Made by a program: the position numbers and the translations under genes. This document shows, piece by piece, positions 51,595 through 60,942 of a DNA stretch of 64,000 nucleotides. How positions within the stretch are numbered: the first letter of the stretch is position 1; every line of letters begins with the position of its first letter. The notes below the pieces were generated by a model. The model ran no database searches, was not told the origin of the DNA, and saw only the letters and a program-made list of their open reading frames with translations. This DNA is from Clostridiales bacterium. GTDB lineage: Bacteria; Bacillota; Clostridia; Christensenellales; Aristaeellaceae. The stretch covers positions 1,674,001 through 1,738,000 of the forward strand of contig CP069419.1 of the NCBI GenBank assembly GCA_017569285.1, read 5' to 3'.

Positions 51595-53406
51595 ATTAAG
51601 AATAAATTGTTTTGGCCGGTTCTGGATGCTCTGTTTGTAGTAATTGGCCTTTTCATATCGGTTGAGTTTTACTTTTCCCTCAGTGTATCAGCGGTTCGGA
51701 TAACCCAGATGTGCCGGACACTGCCCATTCTTCTTGCCGCGACTTTGATGGGATTGTACATCAGCAGGATATATAAAAGTCTCCTTCGCTATGCCGGGGC
51801 AGATACTTTCTTTCAGGCAGCAATTGCCACTCTCGCCGGAACCGGTATCACTTATCTGATCAGCCTGGTGGTTTCGCTCTTTTGCGGGAAATACGAAGAT
51901 CAGATTGGTGCCCGGCTGATCCTGATGCCGAGACCGATTTATTTTATACAGTGGGTAATCACCTTAGCACTGATTGCTGGCTCTCGTTTCCTGATTCGTT
52001 ACCGGACTGCTGGGGCAATCCGGAAGACTGGAGAGAGACAGAAGCGGTTCCTGATTATTGGAGCTGGGTATGTTGGCGCAACGGTAATCCGGGATATTCA
52101 AAACGGCCGGTATGGAAATGCCGCAGCTGTGGTGGCGCTGGATGATGATCCGGCTAAAACCAACGCAGCAATCTCCCGTGTTCCGGTTGTGAAAATGGAT
52201 GTGAAAGAAGCCGCGGAAGAATACCGGGCAGATGAAATTATCATTACGGTCCATTCGCCCAAACAGGAACTGATTGAATCATGTATGGCTACCGGCAAAA
52301 AGGTCCGGGTGTTTTCGGAAGCCCAGGGTGTTGTCCGGGAACTGAACATTGCTGATTTGCTGAATCGGTCGGAAGAACACCTGGATATGAGCGAGGCGAA
52401 GGAATACTTTGGTGGTCGCCGAGTACTGGTTACCGGTGGTGGAGGATCCATCGGATCAGAACTTTGCCGTCAAATTCTGGCTTTCACACCAGCACAGCTG
52501 GTGATTTATGATATTTCTGAAAATTATATGTATGATCTCCTGTTTGAACTGAAGGAAAAGTATGGAGATCTTGTAGCGAATACCGTACGTCTGGAGGTTG
52601 GCTCTGTCCGGGATGAGGAATCCCTCTGGCGGGTAATGGGCAGGTATAAGCCCCATGTGGTGATCCATGCGGCGGCTCATAAACATGTTCCTCTGATGGA
52701 AGACAGCCCAGAACAGGCGGTTCTGAATAACGTGTTTGGTACTTATAAAACCGCGAAGATTGCGGCAGAGTGCGGCGTAGAGCGTTTTGTCCTGATATCC
52801 ACGGACAAAGCTGTGAACCCGACCAATGTGATGGGGGCTACAAAACGCCTGGCAGAGATGATCATTTCTTCTATGAATGGCAGTAAGACCCAGTTTGTGG
52901 CGGTTCGCTTTGGAAATGTACTCGGTTCCCATGGGTCTGTAGTACCGATTTTTGAAAAGCAGATCAAACAGGGTGGGCCAGTAACGATTACGCATCCGGA
53001 TATCATCCGCTACTTCATGACGATTCCGGAAGCGGCTTCTCTGGTACTGCAGGCAGCATCCATGGCCAAGGGCGGGGAACTGTATGTCCTGGATATGGGA
53101 AAGCCGGTAAAGATCAAAGATCTGGCAGAGCGCATGATCCAGCTTTACGGTACTGGAGAAGAGAAGATCGAGTATGTCGGACTTCGACCGGGAGAGAAAC
53201 TTTACGAAGAACTCCTTCGGGATACGGAGAATGACCAGGCAACAGAAAAGGACCGGATCTTCATTGCAAAGCAGGAGAAGACCAGTCCGGAAGAAATTGC
53301 GGCCGCACTGGAGAAACTGGAGACATGTCTGGATACGCATGGAGATGTCAAAAAGACTTTGGCAGAGATTGTAACGACATATCATGAATCTGGACAGGTT
53401 GGATAA
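51595..53406 (+). CDS. Membrane-bound NDP-sugar 4,6-dehydratase (CapD/FlaA1/PglF type)
   Basis: Protein of about 603 residues. Four membrane segments occupy residues 5-130. A first Rossmann domain (IIGAGYVGATVI near 150) is followed by the catalytic dehydrogenase domain: VTGGGGSIGSELCRQI near 285 and the active-site STDKAVNPTNVMGATKR near 400. The enzyme makes 4-keto-6-deoxy sugars from UDP-GlcNAc-type donors for glycan priming. The start is odd: no ATG lies near. The frame can begin at TTG (51607), but AAGGTG with good spacing precedes an ATT at 51595-51597, giving a KNKLFWPVL N-terminus. I chose ATT tentatively. First gene of the large plus-strand operon. Confidence 0.85.
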   Translation: MKNKLFWPVLDALFVVIGLFISVEFYFSLSVSAVRITQMCRTLPILLAATLMGLYISRIYKSLLRYAGADTFFQAAIATLAGTGITYLISLVVSLFCGKYEDQIGARLILMPRPIYFIQWVITLALIAGSRFLIRYRTAGAIRKTGERQKRFLIIGAGYVGATVIRDIQNGRYGNAAAVVALDDDPAKTNAAISRVPVVKMDVKEAAEEYRADEIIITVHSPKQELIESCMATGKKVRVFSEAQGVVRELNIADLLNRSEEHLDMSEAKEYFGGRRVLVTGGGGSIGSELCRQILAFTPAQLVIYDISENYMYDLLFELKEKYGDLVANTVRLEVGSVRDEESLWRVMGRYKPHVVIHAAAHKHVPLMEDSPEQAVLNNVFGTYKTAKIAAECGVERFVLISTDKAVNPTNVMGATKRLAEMIISSMNGSKTQFVAVRFGNVLGSHGSVVPIFEKQIKQGGPVTITHPDIIRYFMTIPEAASLVLQAASMAKGGELYVLDMGKPVKIKDLAERMIQLYGTGEEKIEYVGLRPGEKLYEELLRDTENDQATEKDRIFIAKQEKTSPEEIAAALEKLETCLDTHGDVKKTLAEIVTTYHESGQVG

Positions 53407-53453
53407 TCGGTTACTAATGGTTTTTATTTCAAAAACGCATGAGGTGACGATCA

Positions 53454-54893
53454 ATGCAGATTAAATCAAAGTACTCCTGGATGAAACATGTGGATTTTAT
53501 GGTCGTAGACCTGATTGCGCTTTTTCTTTCTTATCTAATTTCGTATTATTTGAAATTTGACAATCTCAATTTCGCCCAGAATGATGAATGGACCAGATAT
53601 CTGTTTATTGTATTGATTCTGAGCATTGTAATTAATTTCTTTGTAAATCCATATAGCGGGATTTTGAAAAGATCCTACTATATGGAGATTATTCGGGCTT
53701 TCCAATTGGCAGTATATAATCTACTTTTAGCCAGTGCAATTTTTTATGCATTTAAAATCGGTGCAACCTATTCTCGTGAGATGTCGTTCGTTATGTATGG
53801 CATCTATTTTGTCTTGTCTCTTCTTTTGAAGTTCTTGTGGAAAAAACTGATTGTCAGCGGAAAGGTGGTAATCAACACAACAAAGCAGATCCCGCTGTTT
53901 GTGATTGGCAGCAAAGAGGGGATTGAAACCACCATCCGTAATGTGACGGCTGGGGACTTTCAGCTCTATGATGTAAAAGGAATTCATCTGGTCGATGATA
54001 AAGAAACTAGCCGTGTGGATATTGAAGGGATGGACAGCATTCCGGTTTTTATTGATGATTATGAAAAGTATGTGCTGGATAACAATATTGGAGAAGTGTT
54101 GGTGGCGGTTCGGCCGGGCTTGGTGGAAGAAGGTGTATTGGAGCGCCTGAACGCCAATGCGGTAGGGTTGAATATTGTGGTGGAATCCGCTGTAGGATTT
54201 CAGCCGGAAGATCAGTATATTCAGAACTTTGGCGTGTATAAATCCCTCAGCATTGGAGCGTTTTCTTTCAAACCGGGGCAAATGTTGTACCTTGCATTGA
54301 AGCGACTGGTTGACTTTGTGTGTGGTTTAATTGGCGTTATCATTTTGATTCCGGTAACCGTTATTGTGAAGTTGATTTACTTGCTGACAGGTGACAAGGC
54401 AAAGATCTTCTACAGGCAGAAACGGATTGGACAAAATGGCAAAGAAATAAGAATTTGGAAATTCCGTTCTATGGTTCCGAACGCGGATGAGATTCTGAAA
54501 GAATTACTGAAAGACGAAATCTATCGGAAGGAATGGGAAGAAAACCAGAAATTCTCCAATGATCCTCGGATTACGAAAGTCGGAAAGATCCTGCGGAAAA
54601 CCAGCATTGATGAACTTCCGCAAATGATTAATATTCTGAAGGGCGATATGAGCCTTGTTGGTCCCCGGCCGTTGGTGGCAGGAGAACTGGAGCAACATGG
54701 TGGATTGAAACTTTATCAGAAAGTGAAACCTGGAATTACCGGATGGTGGGGCTGTAACGGAAGAAGCAATATAGATTACAGGGAACGCCTTGAACTGGAG
54801 TACTATTATGTACGAAACTGCAGCTTCTATCTGGATATTCTTTGTATCTTCAGAACGGCGTTAGCGGTTATAAAGAAAGATGGGGCCCAGTAA
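53454..54893 (+). CDS. Initiating undecaprenyl-phosphate sugar-1-phosphate transferase
   Basis: Protein of 479 residues. Five membrane segments are predicted: four in the first 130 residues and one before the catalytic domain (FVCGLIGVIILIPVTVIV near 290). The C-terminal bacterial sugar transferase domain shows IFYRQKRIGQNGKEI, WKFRSM and DELPQMINILKGDMSLVGPRPL. It transfers a sugar phosphate from an NDP-sugar to undecaprenyl phosphate, the first committed step of polysaccharide assembly. The upstream dehydratase may supply its substrate. GAGGTG precedes the ATG. Confidence 0.93.
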   Translation: MQIKSKYSWMKHVDFMVVDLIALFLSYLISYYLKFDNLNFAQNDEWTRYLFIVLILSIVINFFVNPYSGILKRSYYMEIIRAFQLAVYNLLLASAIFYAFKIGATYSREMSFVMYGIYFVLSLLLKFLWKKLIVSGKVVINTTKQIPLFVIGSKEGIETTIRNVTAGDFQLYDVKGIHLVDDKETSRVDIEGMDSIPVFIDDYEKYVLDNNIGEVLVAVRPGLVEEGVLERLNANAVGLNIVVESAVGFQPEDQYIQNFGVYKSLSIGAFSFKPGQMLYLALKRLVDFVCGLIGVIILIPVTVIVKLIYLLTGDKAKIFYRQKRIGQNGKEIRIWKFRSMVPNADEILKELLKDEIYRKEWEENQKFSNDPRITKVGKILRKTSIDELPQMINILKGDMSLVGPRPLVAGELEQHGGLKLYQKVKPGITGWWGCNGRSNIDYRERLELEYYYVRNCSFYLDILCIFRTALAVIKKDGAQ

Positions 54894-54918
54894 AACAGAG
54901 AGCGAGGAAGATAAACAG

Positions 54919-55680
54919 ATGGATATCAAGATTATTGTCGCAACGCATAAGAAGTATTGGATGCCAGATGATCCCATGTATCTTCCTGTTCATGTGGGCG
55001 CGGCAGGAAAGGAAAGCATTGGCTATCAGCGGGACGATGAGGGTGAAAACATCAGCAAAAAGAATCCGAATTACTGTGAGCTGACAGGTCTTTACTGGGC
55101 TTGGAAGAATCTGAATGCGGATTATATAGGCTTGGCACATTATCGCAGGCATTTTTCAAATGGAAAGATGTTTGGCGATAAGAAACAGAAAGTAATTGAC
55201 GCCACACAAATGGAGCAGAAGCTGAAGGATATAGACATCCTTCTGCCGACACCTCGGAACTATTGGATTGAGACGAACTACAGCCAATATGCCCATGCGC
55301 ACCATGCGATCGACCTGGATACAACAAGGGATATTCTGAAGGAAAAATATCCGCAGTATATTGCTGCCTGGGATTCCAGCATGAAGAAGACAACAGGACA
55401 TCGCTTCAACATGTTTGTGATGAAAAAGGAACTGTTTGACCAATACTGCGAATGGATGTTTGATGTACTTTTCGAACTGGAGAACAGGCTGGACATTAGT
55501 ACTTATAATCAATATGACCGTCGTGTATTTGGTTTCGTCAGCGAACGGCTTCTGGATGTATGGATTGAAACGAATGAGCTCTCGTACAAGAACACAGGAT
55601 ATGTTTTCATGGAAAGTCAAAATTGGTTTATTAAGGGGGGACGTTTCATAAAGCGAAAAATGTTAAAAAGAAATATCTAA
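54919..55680 (+). CDS. DUF4422 capsular/exopolysaccharide glycosyltransferase
   Basis: Protein of 253 residues. IIVATHKKYWMP at the start, the central ELTGLYWAWKNLNADYIGLAHYRRHF and a late YDRRVFGFVSERLLDVW are the features of the DUF4422 family found in capsule and exopolysaccharide loci. Members act as glycosyltransferases on lipid-linked intermediates, though the donor is rarely known. ATG at 54919 follows GAGGAAG, 25 bp after the sugar transferase. It is the last gene with fairly host-like GC; the following genes are AT-rich. Confidence 0.85.
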   Translation: MDIKIIVATHKKYWMPDDPMYLPVHVGAAGKESIGYQRDDEGENISKKNPNYCELTGLYWAWKNLNADYIGLAHYRRHFSNGKMFGDKKQKVIDATQMEQKLKDIDILLPTPRNYWIETNYSQYAHAHHAIDLDTTRDILKEKYPQYIAAWDSSMKKTTGHRFNMFVMKKELFDQYCEWMFDVLFELENRLDISTYNQYDRRVFGFVSERLLDVWIETNELSYKNTGYVFMESQNWFIKGGRFIKRKMLKRNI

Positions 55681-55760
55681 ATGATATTATTGCGATAAAT
55701 ATTCACTAAAGCAATTTTCTTTACAGCATGTTGCATATCAAGGAAAAGGAATATTTGCCT

Positions 55761-56948
55761 ATGAGCATGGGAAAAAAATCGATTCATTCAATTTATTATG
55801 AATTTGGCTATCAAAAATTCGGCCCTTTTTTATTTGGGTTTTCGAAGTGGTTAAAAAAACATATTGATAATAAGAATTATAATAAAGTGTTTTTCTTTTC
55901 ACGGGATGGTTATATGATGAAAAAAGCATATGACTTGATAGATGAAAAGAAAAATGCAACGGAATATGTATACTTTTCAAGAAAAAGCCTACGCCAGGCA
56001 TTACTTTGGAAAACAAATTCATTTGAAGAATCACTAAAGTATTTATCTTGGGAAAGATTTGTTAGTGTGGGAAAACTTTTGGAATACTTTGGTTTTAACG
56101 AGGAAGAAAGGCACGGAATAGCAGAAAGCAACAACTTGGATCTTAATCGAGACTTGGCATTTGATGATATTGCAACTGATTCGGAGATATCACAGTTGTA
56201 TTTTCAATACAAAGACATAATTTTTCAAAAATCGGAAATCCAATCCAATCTATTGCTGAAGTATATCAATCAAATTGGTATGAACGATCATTTTGCCATC
56301 GTTGATATTGGTTGGCATGGAAGCATGCAGTACTATTTGGAATTGTTTTTATATGAAAATGGCCTTGAAGCGACTATTGATGGTTATTATGTTGGCATAT
56401 TGCCCAATGTTCCGATAAAAAACAATGCATATGGATATATATATGACAAAAGCAGACCTCAAAAAAGAAAAGACACTTTATGTTTTTTTGGATGCTTAGA
56501 ACGATTGTTCCAAGGGTTTGAAGGATCAACAAGTGGATATAAATTGAATATAAACGGGGAAGTTGATCCTGTTTTAGATCAATATGAATATATAAATAAT
56601 GAAGACATAGTTCTTGTTGATCATATCAAAGAATGGCAGCAAGCAGCTCTTGATTATATACAAGCGAGTCTTTCTATTGAGAAAACAACGGAGAATTACA
56701 ATGAACTTGTGCAGCCTCTTATGAAATTTGGCAAAACTCCAACACTGATGGAAACTAAGATTTTTGAAGGATTTTATATATATGATGGAGCAAAAAGATA
56801 CTTTATTAGTGAAAAAAAGATATTTCAATACAAACCAAAGGAATTAATTCATGCTTTAAGTAATAGTCCTTGGAAAACTGGTTTTATGAAGTCTGCATTC
56901 AAAATCCCATTTCCGTATTATAGAATATATGAGGTAATTAGAAAATGA
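55761..56948 (+). CDS. HAD-associated protein with SRDGY motif
   Basis: Protein of 395 residues. VFFFSRDGYMMKKAYDLI near residue 45 and FAIVDIGWHGSMQ near 185 are the parts usually seen downstream of the HAD domain in large polysaccharide-locus proteins of 600 or more residues. Here that region is a separate gene and the HAD domain is encoded by the next gene, coupled through ATGA at 56945-56948. The order is therefore reversed relative to the usual fusion. Function is unknown; a phosphatase or sugar-phosphate transferase role is possible. ATG at 55761 follows AAGGA; an ATG at 55728 lacks a site. Confidence 0.65.
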   Translation: MSMGKKSIHSIYYEFGYQKFGPFLFGFSKWLKKHIDNKNYNKVFFFSRDGYMMKKAYDLIDEKKNATEYVYFSRKSLRQALLWKTNSFEESLKYLSWERFVSVGKLLEYFGFNEEERHGIAESNNLDLNRDLAFDDIATDSEISQLYFQYKDIIFQKSEIQSNLLLKYINQIGMNDHFAIVDIGWHGSMQYYLELFLYENGLEATIDGYYVGILPNVPIKNNAYGYIYDKSRPQKRKDTLCFFGCLERLFQGFEGSTSGYKLNINGEVDPVLDQYEYINNEDIVLVDHIKEWQQAALDYIQASLSIEKTTENYNELVQPLMKFGKTPTLMETKIFEGFYIYDGAKRYFISEKKIFQYKPKELIHALSNSPWKTGFMKSAFKIPFPYYRIYEVIRK

Positions 56949-57625
56949 ATTGGCTTCAAAAGAGAATAATTAATCAAAAAAAAATTAAAATAGTGAGCTT
57001 TGATGTGTTTGATACTTTAGTTGAGAGAAAAGTCATAATACCGTCGGATGTTTTTGCGATTGTTGGAGAAAAAATATTAGGGAAACAAACGGCTGAAACA
57101 TTCAGAAAGGATAGAATAATAGCTGAAAGAGAAGCAAGAAAAGGCCAAATATCAAAAGAAGTGACAATCCAACAAATATATGATTTTCTACCAAAAGAAT
57201 ATGAATCATTCAGGCTTGAGCTGATGGAAGAGGAAATGGCAGAAGAAATAAACACCTGTTACCCAAAGAATCCCATTCAAAAAGCATATCAATATTGTGT
57301 TTTGTTATCAAAAGAAGTGATTATAACAACAGACATGTATCTGCCGAGAGAAGTTATCGAAAAAATACTCAACAAATGTGGATACAAGGATTATTCATCT
57401 CTGTATTTATCGAATGAATATAATGCAAGCAAAAGAAATGGAGACCTATTTGATATTATACTAAAAGAAAAGAAAATTACAGGAAAAGAAATATTGCATA
57501 TTGGGGACAGTCCAAAGGCAGATTTCATATCGGCAAAAAAGAGAGGAATTAATGCTATATTTGTTCCCAAAAAGAAATGGATAAGAGGGAAATTATATGA
57601 AAAAAGTCTTAGAAATAAACGTTGA
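56945..57625 (+). CDS. HAD-superfamily hydrolase
   Basis: Protein of 226 residues. FDVFDTLVER near residue 20 is HAD motif I, VIITTDMYLP carries the motif II Thr, and HIGDSPKADFISAKKRGI is motif IV. It should hydrolyse or transfer a phosphate. The size and the VFDTL signature match the HAD half of the large proteins described for the preceding gene. It overlaps that gene by four bases and the next glycosyltransferase by 29, so the three are tightly cotranslated. Confidence 0.85.
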   Translation: MNWLQKRIINQKKIKIVSFDVFDTLVERKVIIPSDVFAIVGEKILGKQTAETFRKDRIIAEREARKGQISKEVTIQQIYDFLPKEYESFRLELMEEEMAEEINTCYPKNPIQKAYQYCVLLSKEVIITTDMYLPREVIEKILNKCGYKDYSSLYLSNEYNASKRNGDLFDIILKEKKITGKEILHIGDSPKADFISAKKRGINAIFVPKKKWIRGKLYEKSLRNKR

Positions 57626-58709
57626 TGACTTAAATTCGGGAGGTGTATTTTCTCTTGTAAAAAATGTAATTGTAAATAATAATAATACTGAAACGAAAAT
57701 TGATATTGCGGCCATTGAAAGATTTGAAAATCAAAGCAACATAATATTTTTAAATAGATATAATTGCATGGTTCATTATATTGGGCATGATGGAAACAAG
57801 TTTGGAAAGCAAATTCATGTATATCACAATTTGAAAAAGCTGTTGTCTGAACAAAAATATGATTATGTTCATATACACGCTGATACAGCGAATAAGCTAT
57901 TTGTTTCCGGATTGGCAGCGAAACATGCAAAAGTGCCTCATATTATTTTGCATTCACATTCTTCAGGAGTAGAAGGGAATAGCAAACTAAAAATATTAAT
58001 CCATAAGATATGTAGTTATAGATTGAAGCATATTGGAACAAAATTGGTTGCTTGTTCAGAGGTTGCTGCAAACTGGATGTTTCCAAATGCAATAAAAGAT
58101 GTGGAAATTGTTAAGAATGGTATACCGCTAGAAAAGTTTCAGTTCAATAATCAAATCAGAAAAGAAGTTAGAAAACAGCTGGGCATTGAAGATAATGAGG
58201 TGTTAGTTGGTCACGTGGGGAGGTTAATGGCTCCCAAAAACCATGAATTTTTAATATTGTTGGTAAAGAAAATGATAGAAGCTCATATTCCTGCCAAATT
58301 ATTAATTGTTGGAGAGGGATACAAAGAGCAAGATCTGCGAAAATATGTAGATAGTCTGAAGATCTCAGACAGAGTTATCTTCTTTGGCACTTCAAACAAA
58401 GTAAATGAACTTCTGATGGCTATGGATGTGTTTTGTCTTCCTTCCCTTTTTGAAGGATTTCCAATAGTAGGAGTAGAGGCGCAAGCAAGTGGTCTACCGG
58501 TGATCTTTTCCATAAATATTACAAGGGAAGCGAAGCTTGTCGATTCAGTGAAATACTTACCAATAGAAGAAGGTGATGCAGAGAAATGGATTGAAGCAAT
58601 TAATGAATTAGCTAAACGACATGAAAGAAATAACGGTGTTACAATTGTTCGTGCACTAGGTTATGATATTTCTGATACAGTAAATGAATTTATGAATCTG
58701 TATGAATAA
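57597..58709 (+). CDS. Glycosyltransferase family 4
   Basis: Protein of 370 residues with a GT-B fold. The N-terminal LNSGGVFSLVKN loop and LHSHSSG lie in the acceptor domain. The donor domain shows GHVGRLMAPKNHEFLI, LLIVGEGYKEQDL and the ExE region FCLPSLFEGFPIVGVEAQASGLPVI (E7E motif). It should add a sugar from an NDP donor to the lipid-linked chain. The start overlaps the upstream gene by 29 bases with AGAGGGA before the ATG. Confidence 0.92.
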   Translation: MKKVLEINVDDLNSGGVFSLVKNVIVNNNNTETKIDIAAIERFENQSNIIFLNRYNCMVHYIGHDGNKFGKQIHVYHNLKKLLSEQKYDYVHIHADTANKLFVSGLAAKHAKVPHIILHSHSSGVEGNSKLKILIHKICSYRLKHIGTKLVACSEVAANWMFPNAIKDVEIVKNGIPLEKFQFNNQIRKEVRKQLGIEDNEVLVGHVGRLMAPKNHEFLILLVKKMIEAHIPAKLLIVGEGYKEQDLRKYVDSLKISDRVIFFGTSNKVNELLMAMDVFCLPSLFEGFPIVGVEAQASGLPVIFSINITREAKLVDSVKYLPIEEGDAEKWIEAINELAKRHERNNGVTIVRALGYDISDTVNEFMNLYE

Positions 58710-58722
58710 GAAGGATATTATC

Positions 58723-59793
58723 ATGAATAAAGTTGGATTATTAACTATCCATGACACTCTAAATTTCGGGTCGCTTTTCCAGACATATGGTTTGTATAAA
58801 GCTATAGAAGAGTTGGGATATGATATTACACTGATCGATTATAAAAATACTGCTATAACCGAAAGAGAAAAAACATATCGATTGAATGAGGTTCATACTG
58901 TAAAGGAACTATACAAAGCTTTTTTTCATCATCATTTTTTGGAAGCGAAGCATATCAATTTTTGGGGATTCATAAATGACAACATGAAAGTTTCGGAACC
59001 ATATTATTCTTCCAGTATCAAAAAAGCGAACGATCTTTTTGATACTTTTGTTGTGGGTAGCGATATTGTATGGGGCATGGAGATTACGGGATATGACCTG
59101 AATTATATGCTAGAATTTGCTGAAGAAAGCAAAAAGAAAGTATCCTTTTCCTCATCGGTCGGTACAAGATGGCCGAAGGAGTATGATGAAAGAGTAAAGA
59201 AACTTTTATCTCGGTTTGATAGTATCTGCGTAAGAGAACAATTAGCTCAGAAATGGATTAATGAATTATTGCCAGGGAAACAAGTAATTGAGACCTGTGA
59301 TCCAACAATGCTATGGAATAAAGAGACATTATGGGGACAGTTCAACAATACAGAACTTGTTCCACAGAAGAAGTATATATTGATATATCTAAAAACAGAT
59401 GATAACCGAACGGTGATGGATGCAATTGCGTATGGTAAGAAACACGGATTGCCTGTATATAATATAAATTATTTTCATTCGATTCCGGGAGTTAAAAACA
59501 TTCGCCCTACCAATGTGCCGCAATGGATTAGTTGGTTTGCAAATGCTGAAGTGATCTTCACTGCATCATATCATGGTATTATGTTCTCTTTATACTTTGA
59601 AAAGCAATTCTTTTGGTATAGTAGAGCCAATTCTGCAAGGACTGAATCATTGAGTAAAGAACTACATATACAAAATCGTGAAGGCAATAAAGAAAATATT
59701 GAAAAGGATATTAAGATAGATTACAATGTAACAAACAAAGCAATTGAATCAAAACGGGAATTGTCCTGGAGTGCATTAAAAGCAATATTATGA
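58723..59793 (+). CDS. Polysaccharide pyruvyl transferase family protein
   Basis: Protein of 356 residues. LTIHDTLNFGSLFQTYGLYKAI at the N-terminus, VVGSDIVWG near residue 108 and FTASYHGIMFSLYF near residue 285 are the recognised features of the family that transfers pyruvate from phosphoenolpyruvate to sugar hydroxyls as ketals. Pyruvylation adds negative charge to exopolysaccharides. ATG at 58723 follows AAGAAGGA; an ATG at 58702 overlaps the previous gene. The FrhB-like protein two genes on is a frequent companion. Confidence 0.9.
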   Translation: MNKVGLLTIHDTLNFGSLFQTYGLYKAIEELGYDITLIDYKNTAITEREKTYRLNEVHTVKELYKAFFHHHFLEAKHINFWGFINDNMKVSEPYYSSSIKKANDLFDTFVVGSDIVWGMEITGYDLNYMLEFAEESKKKVSFSSSVGTRWPKEYDERVKKLLSRFDSICVREQLAQKWINELLPGKQVIETCDPTMLWNKETLWGQFNNTELVPQKKYILIYLKTDDNRTVMDAIAYGKKHGLPVYNINYFHSIPGVKNIRPTNVPQWISWFANAEVIFTASYHGIMFSLYFEKQFFWYSRANSARTESLSKELHIQNREGNKENIEKDIKIDYNVTNKAIESKRELSWSALKAIL

Positions 59794-59814
59794 TGATATA
59801 ATTGGAGTAAGAAC

Positions 59815-60942
59815 ATGGATGAAAAGAAAAGGATAGCTTGGATTACGCCAGAATATTTTATTGAAACAGATATATACGTTATAGATAATTTGGCGCCATA
59901 TTATGAAATAGATTGGTATATTATCTGTAGTGGAAAAATCACAAAGGATTTTTCTGAAAAAATAAACACGATTAAAGAAAATGGAACAAAAGTGACCTAT
60001 TGGTTAGTTGAAAAGAAAGGGATGCATCCTAAAAATATAAATCATTTTATTCAATTATTCAAATCGATAAAAAAGAAGAAACCCAATATAGTATATACAT
60101 GTTTATGTTATCCGTTCTACTATTTGCTAATCTTACTGCTAATGATTAATCGGGAAAAGATAATACTAACAATCCATAATGTCCATGTTCCTAAAGGAGG
60201 CTCTCAATATTATAAGAATACAATCTACAATAAATTTGCAATAAAGACCTTCTTGAATTTTCAAACATTTTCACAAAGTCAATTTCAGGAGTTACAAAAA
60301 TTAACAAAGAATAAGCCAATCTTGCTGGTTCCATTTTTCTTGAAGAATTATGGTCCGGCAGAAGGAAAAAAGAGAGAAAGCAATGGAATAGTATTTTTAA
60401 GTTATGGCTTTATCAGGGAATACAAAAGAATTGATGTTTTAATTTCAGCAGCACAAGAAGTATTCGATGAATATAAAATACCATTTAAAGTAATTATTGC
60501 TGGATCATGTGACAATTGGGAGGATTATCAAAGACAAATATACAACAATGATCTGTTTGACTTAAGAATTAGACGAATTGACAATGAAGAAGTCCCATCA
60601 TTATTCGCAGAATCAGATTACTTTGTTGCCCCTTATCAAGATATAGCACAAAGCGGGTCTGCAATAGTCGCAATAAACTATTCAAAACCAGTCATTGCAT
60701 CAAGATTACCAGCGTTTGAAGAATATGTAGAAAACAATAAAACGGGTTTTTTGATCAATCCTGCAGACAAAGAGGATCTAAAACGAGTAATTAAATGGAT
60801 CTTAGACAATCATGCGAACATCTATCCCGAATTGATTCAAAATATACATTTGTATAAAGACAGAGTCTTTTCAGCTGAAAACATTACTAAAAAATACAGG
60901 GATTTTATTGAGGGAATAATTACGAATGAATCGTTATCCTGA
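59815..60942 (+). CDS. Glycosyltransferase (GT4-like)
   Basis: Protein of 375 residues, AT-rich. The N-terminal half is divergent (IAWITPEYFIETDIYVIDNLAPYY). The C-terminal donor domain is clearer: FLSYGFIREYKRIDVLISAA, VIIAGSCDNWEDY and the SGSAIVAINYSKPVIASRLPAFEEYV region expected around the nucleotide-binding site. It should transfer a sugar in the exopolysaccharide repeat unit. The stop codon lies 17 bases inside the next gene. Confidence 0.85.
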   Translation: MDEKKRIAWITPEYFIETDIYVIDNLAPYYEIDWYIICSGKITKDFSEKINTIKENGTKVTYWLVEKKGMHPKNINHFIQLFKSIKKKKPNIVYTCLCYPFYYLLILLLMINREKIILTIHNVHVPKGGSQYYKNTIYNKFAIKTFLNFQTFSQSQFQELQKLTKNKPILLVPFFLKNYGPAEGKKRESNGIVFLSYGFIREYKRIDVLISAAQEVFDEYKIPFKVIIAGSCDNWEDYQRQIYNNDLFDLRIRRIDNEEVPSLFAESDYFVAPYQDIAQSGSAIVAINYSKPVIASRLPAFEEYVENNKTGFLINPADKEDLKRVIKWILDNHANIYPELIQNIHLYKDRVFSAENITKKYRDFIEGIITNESLS

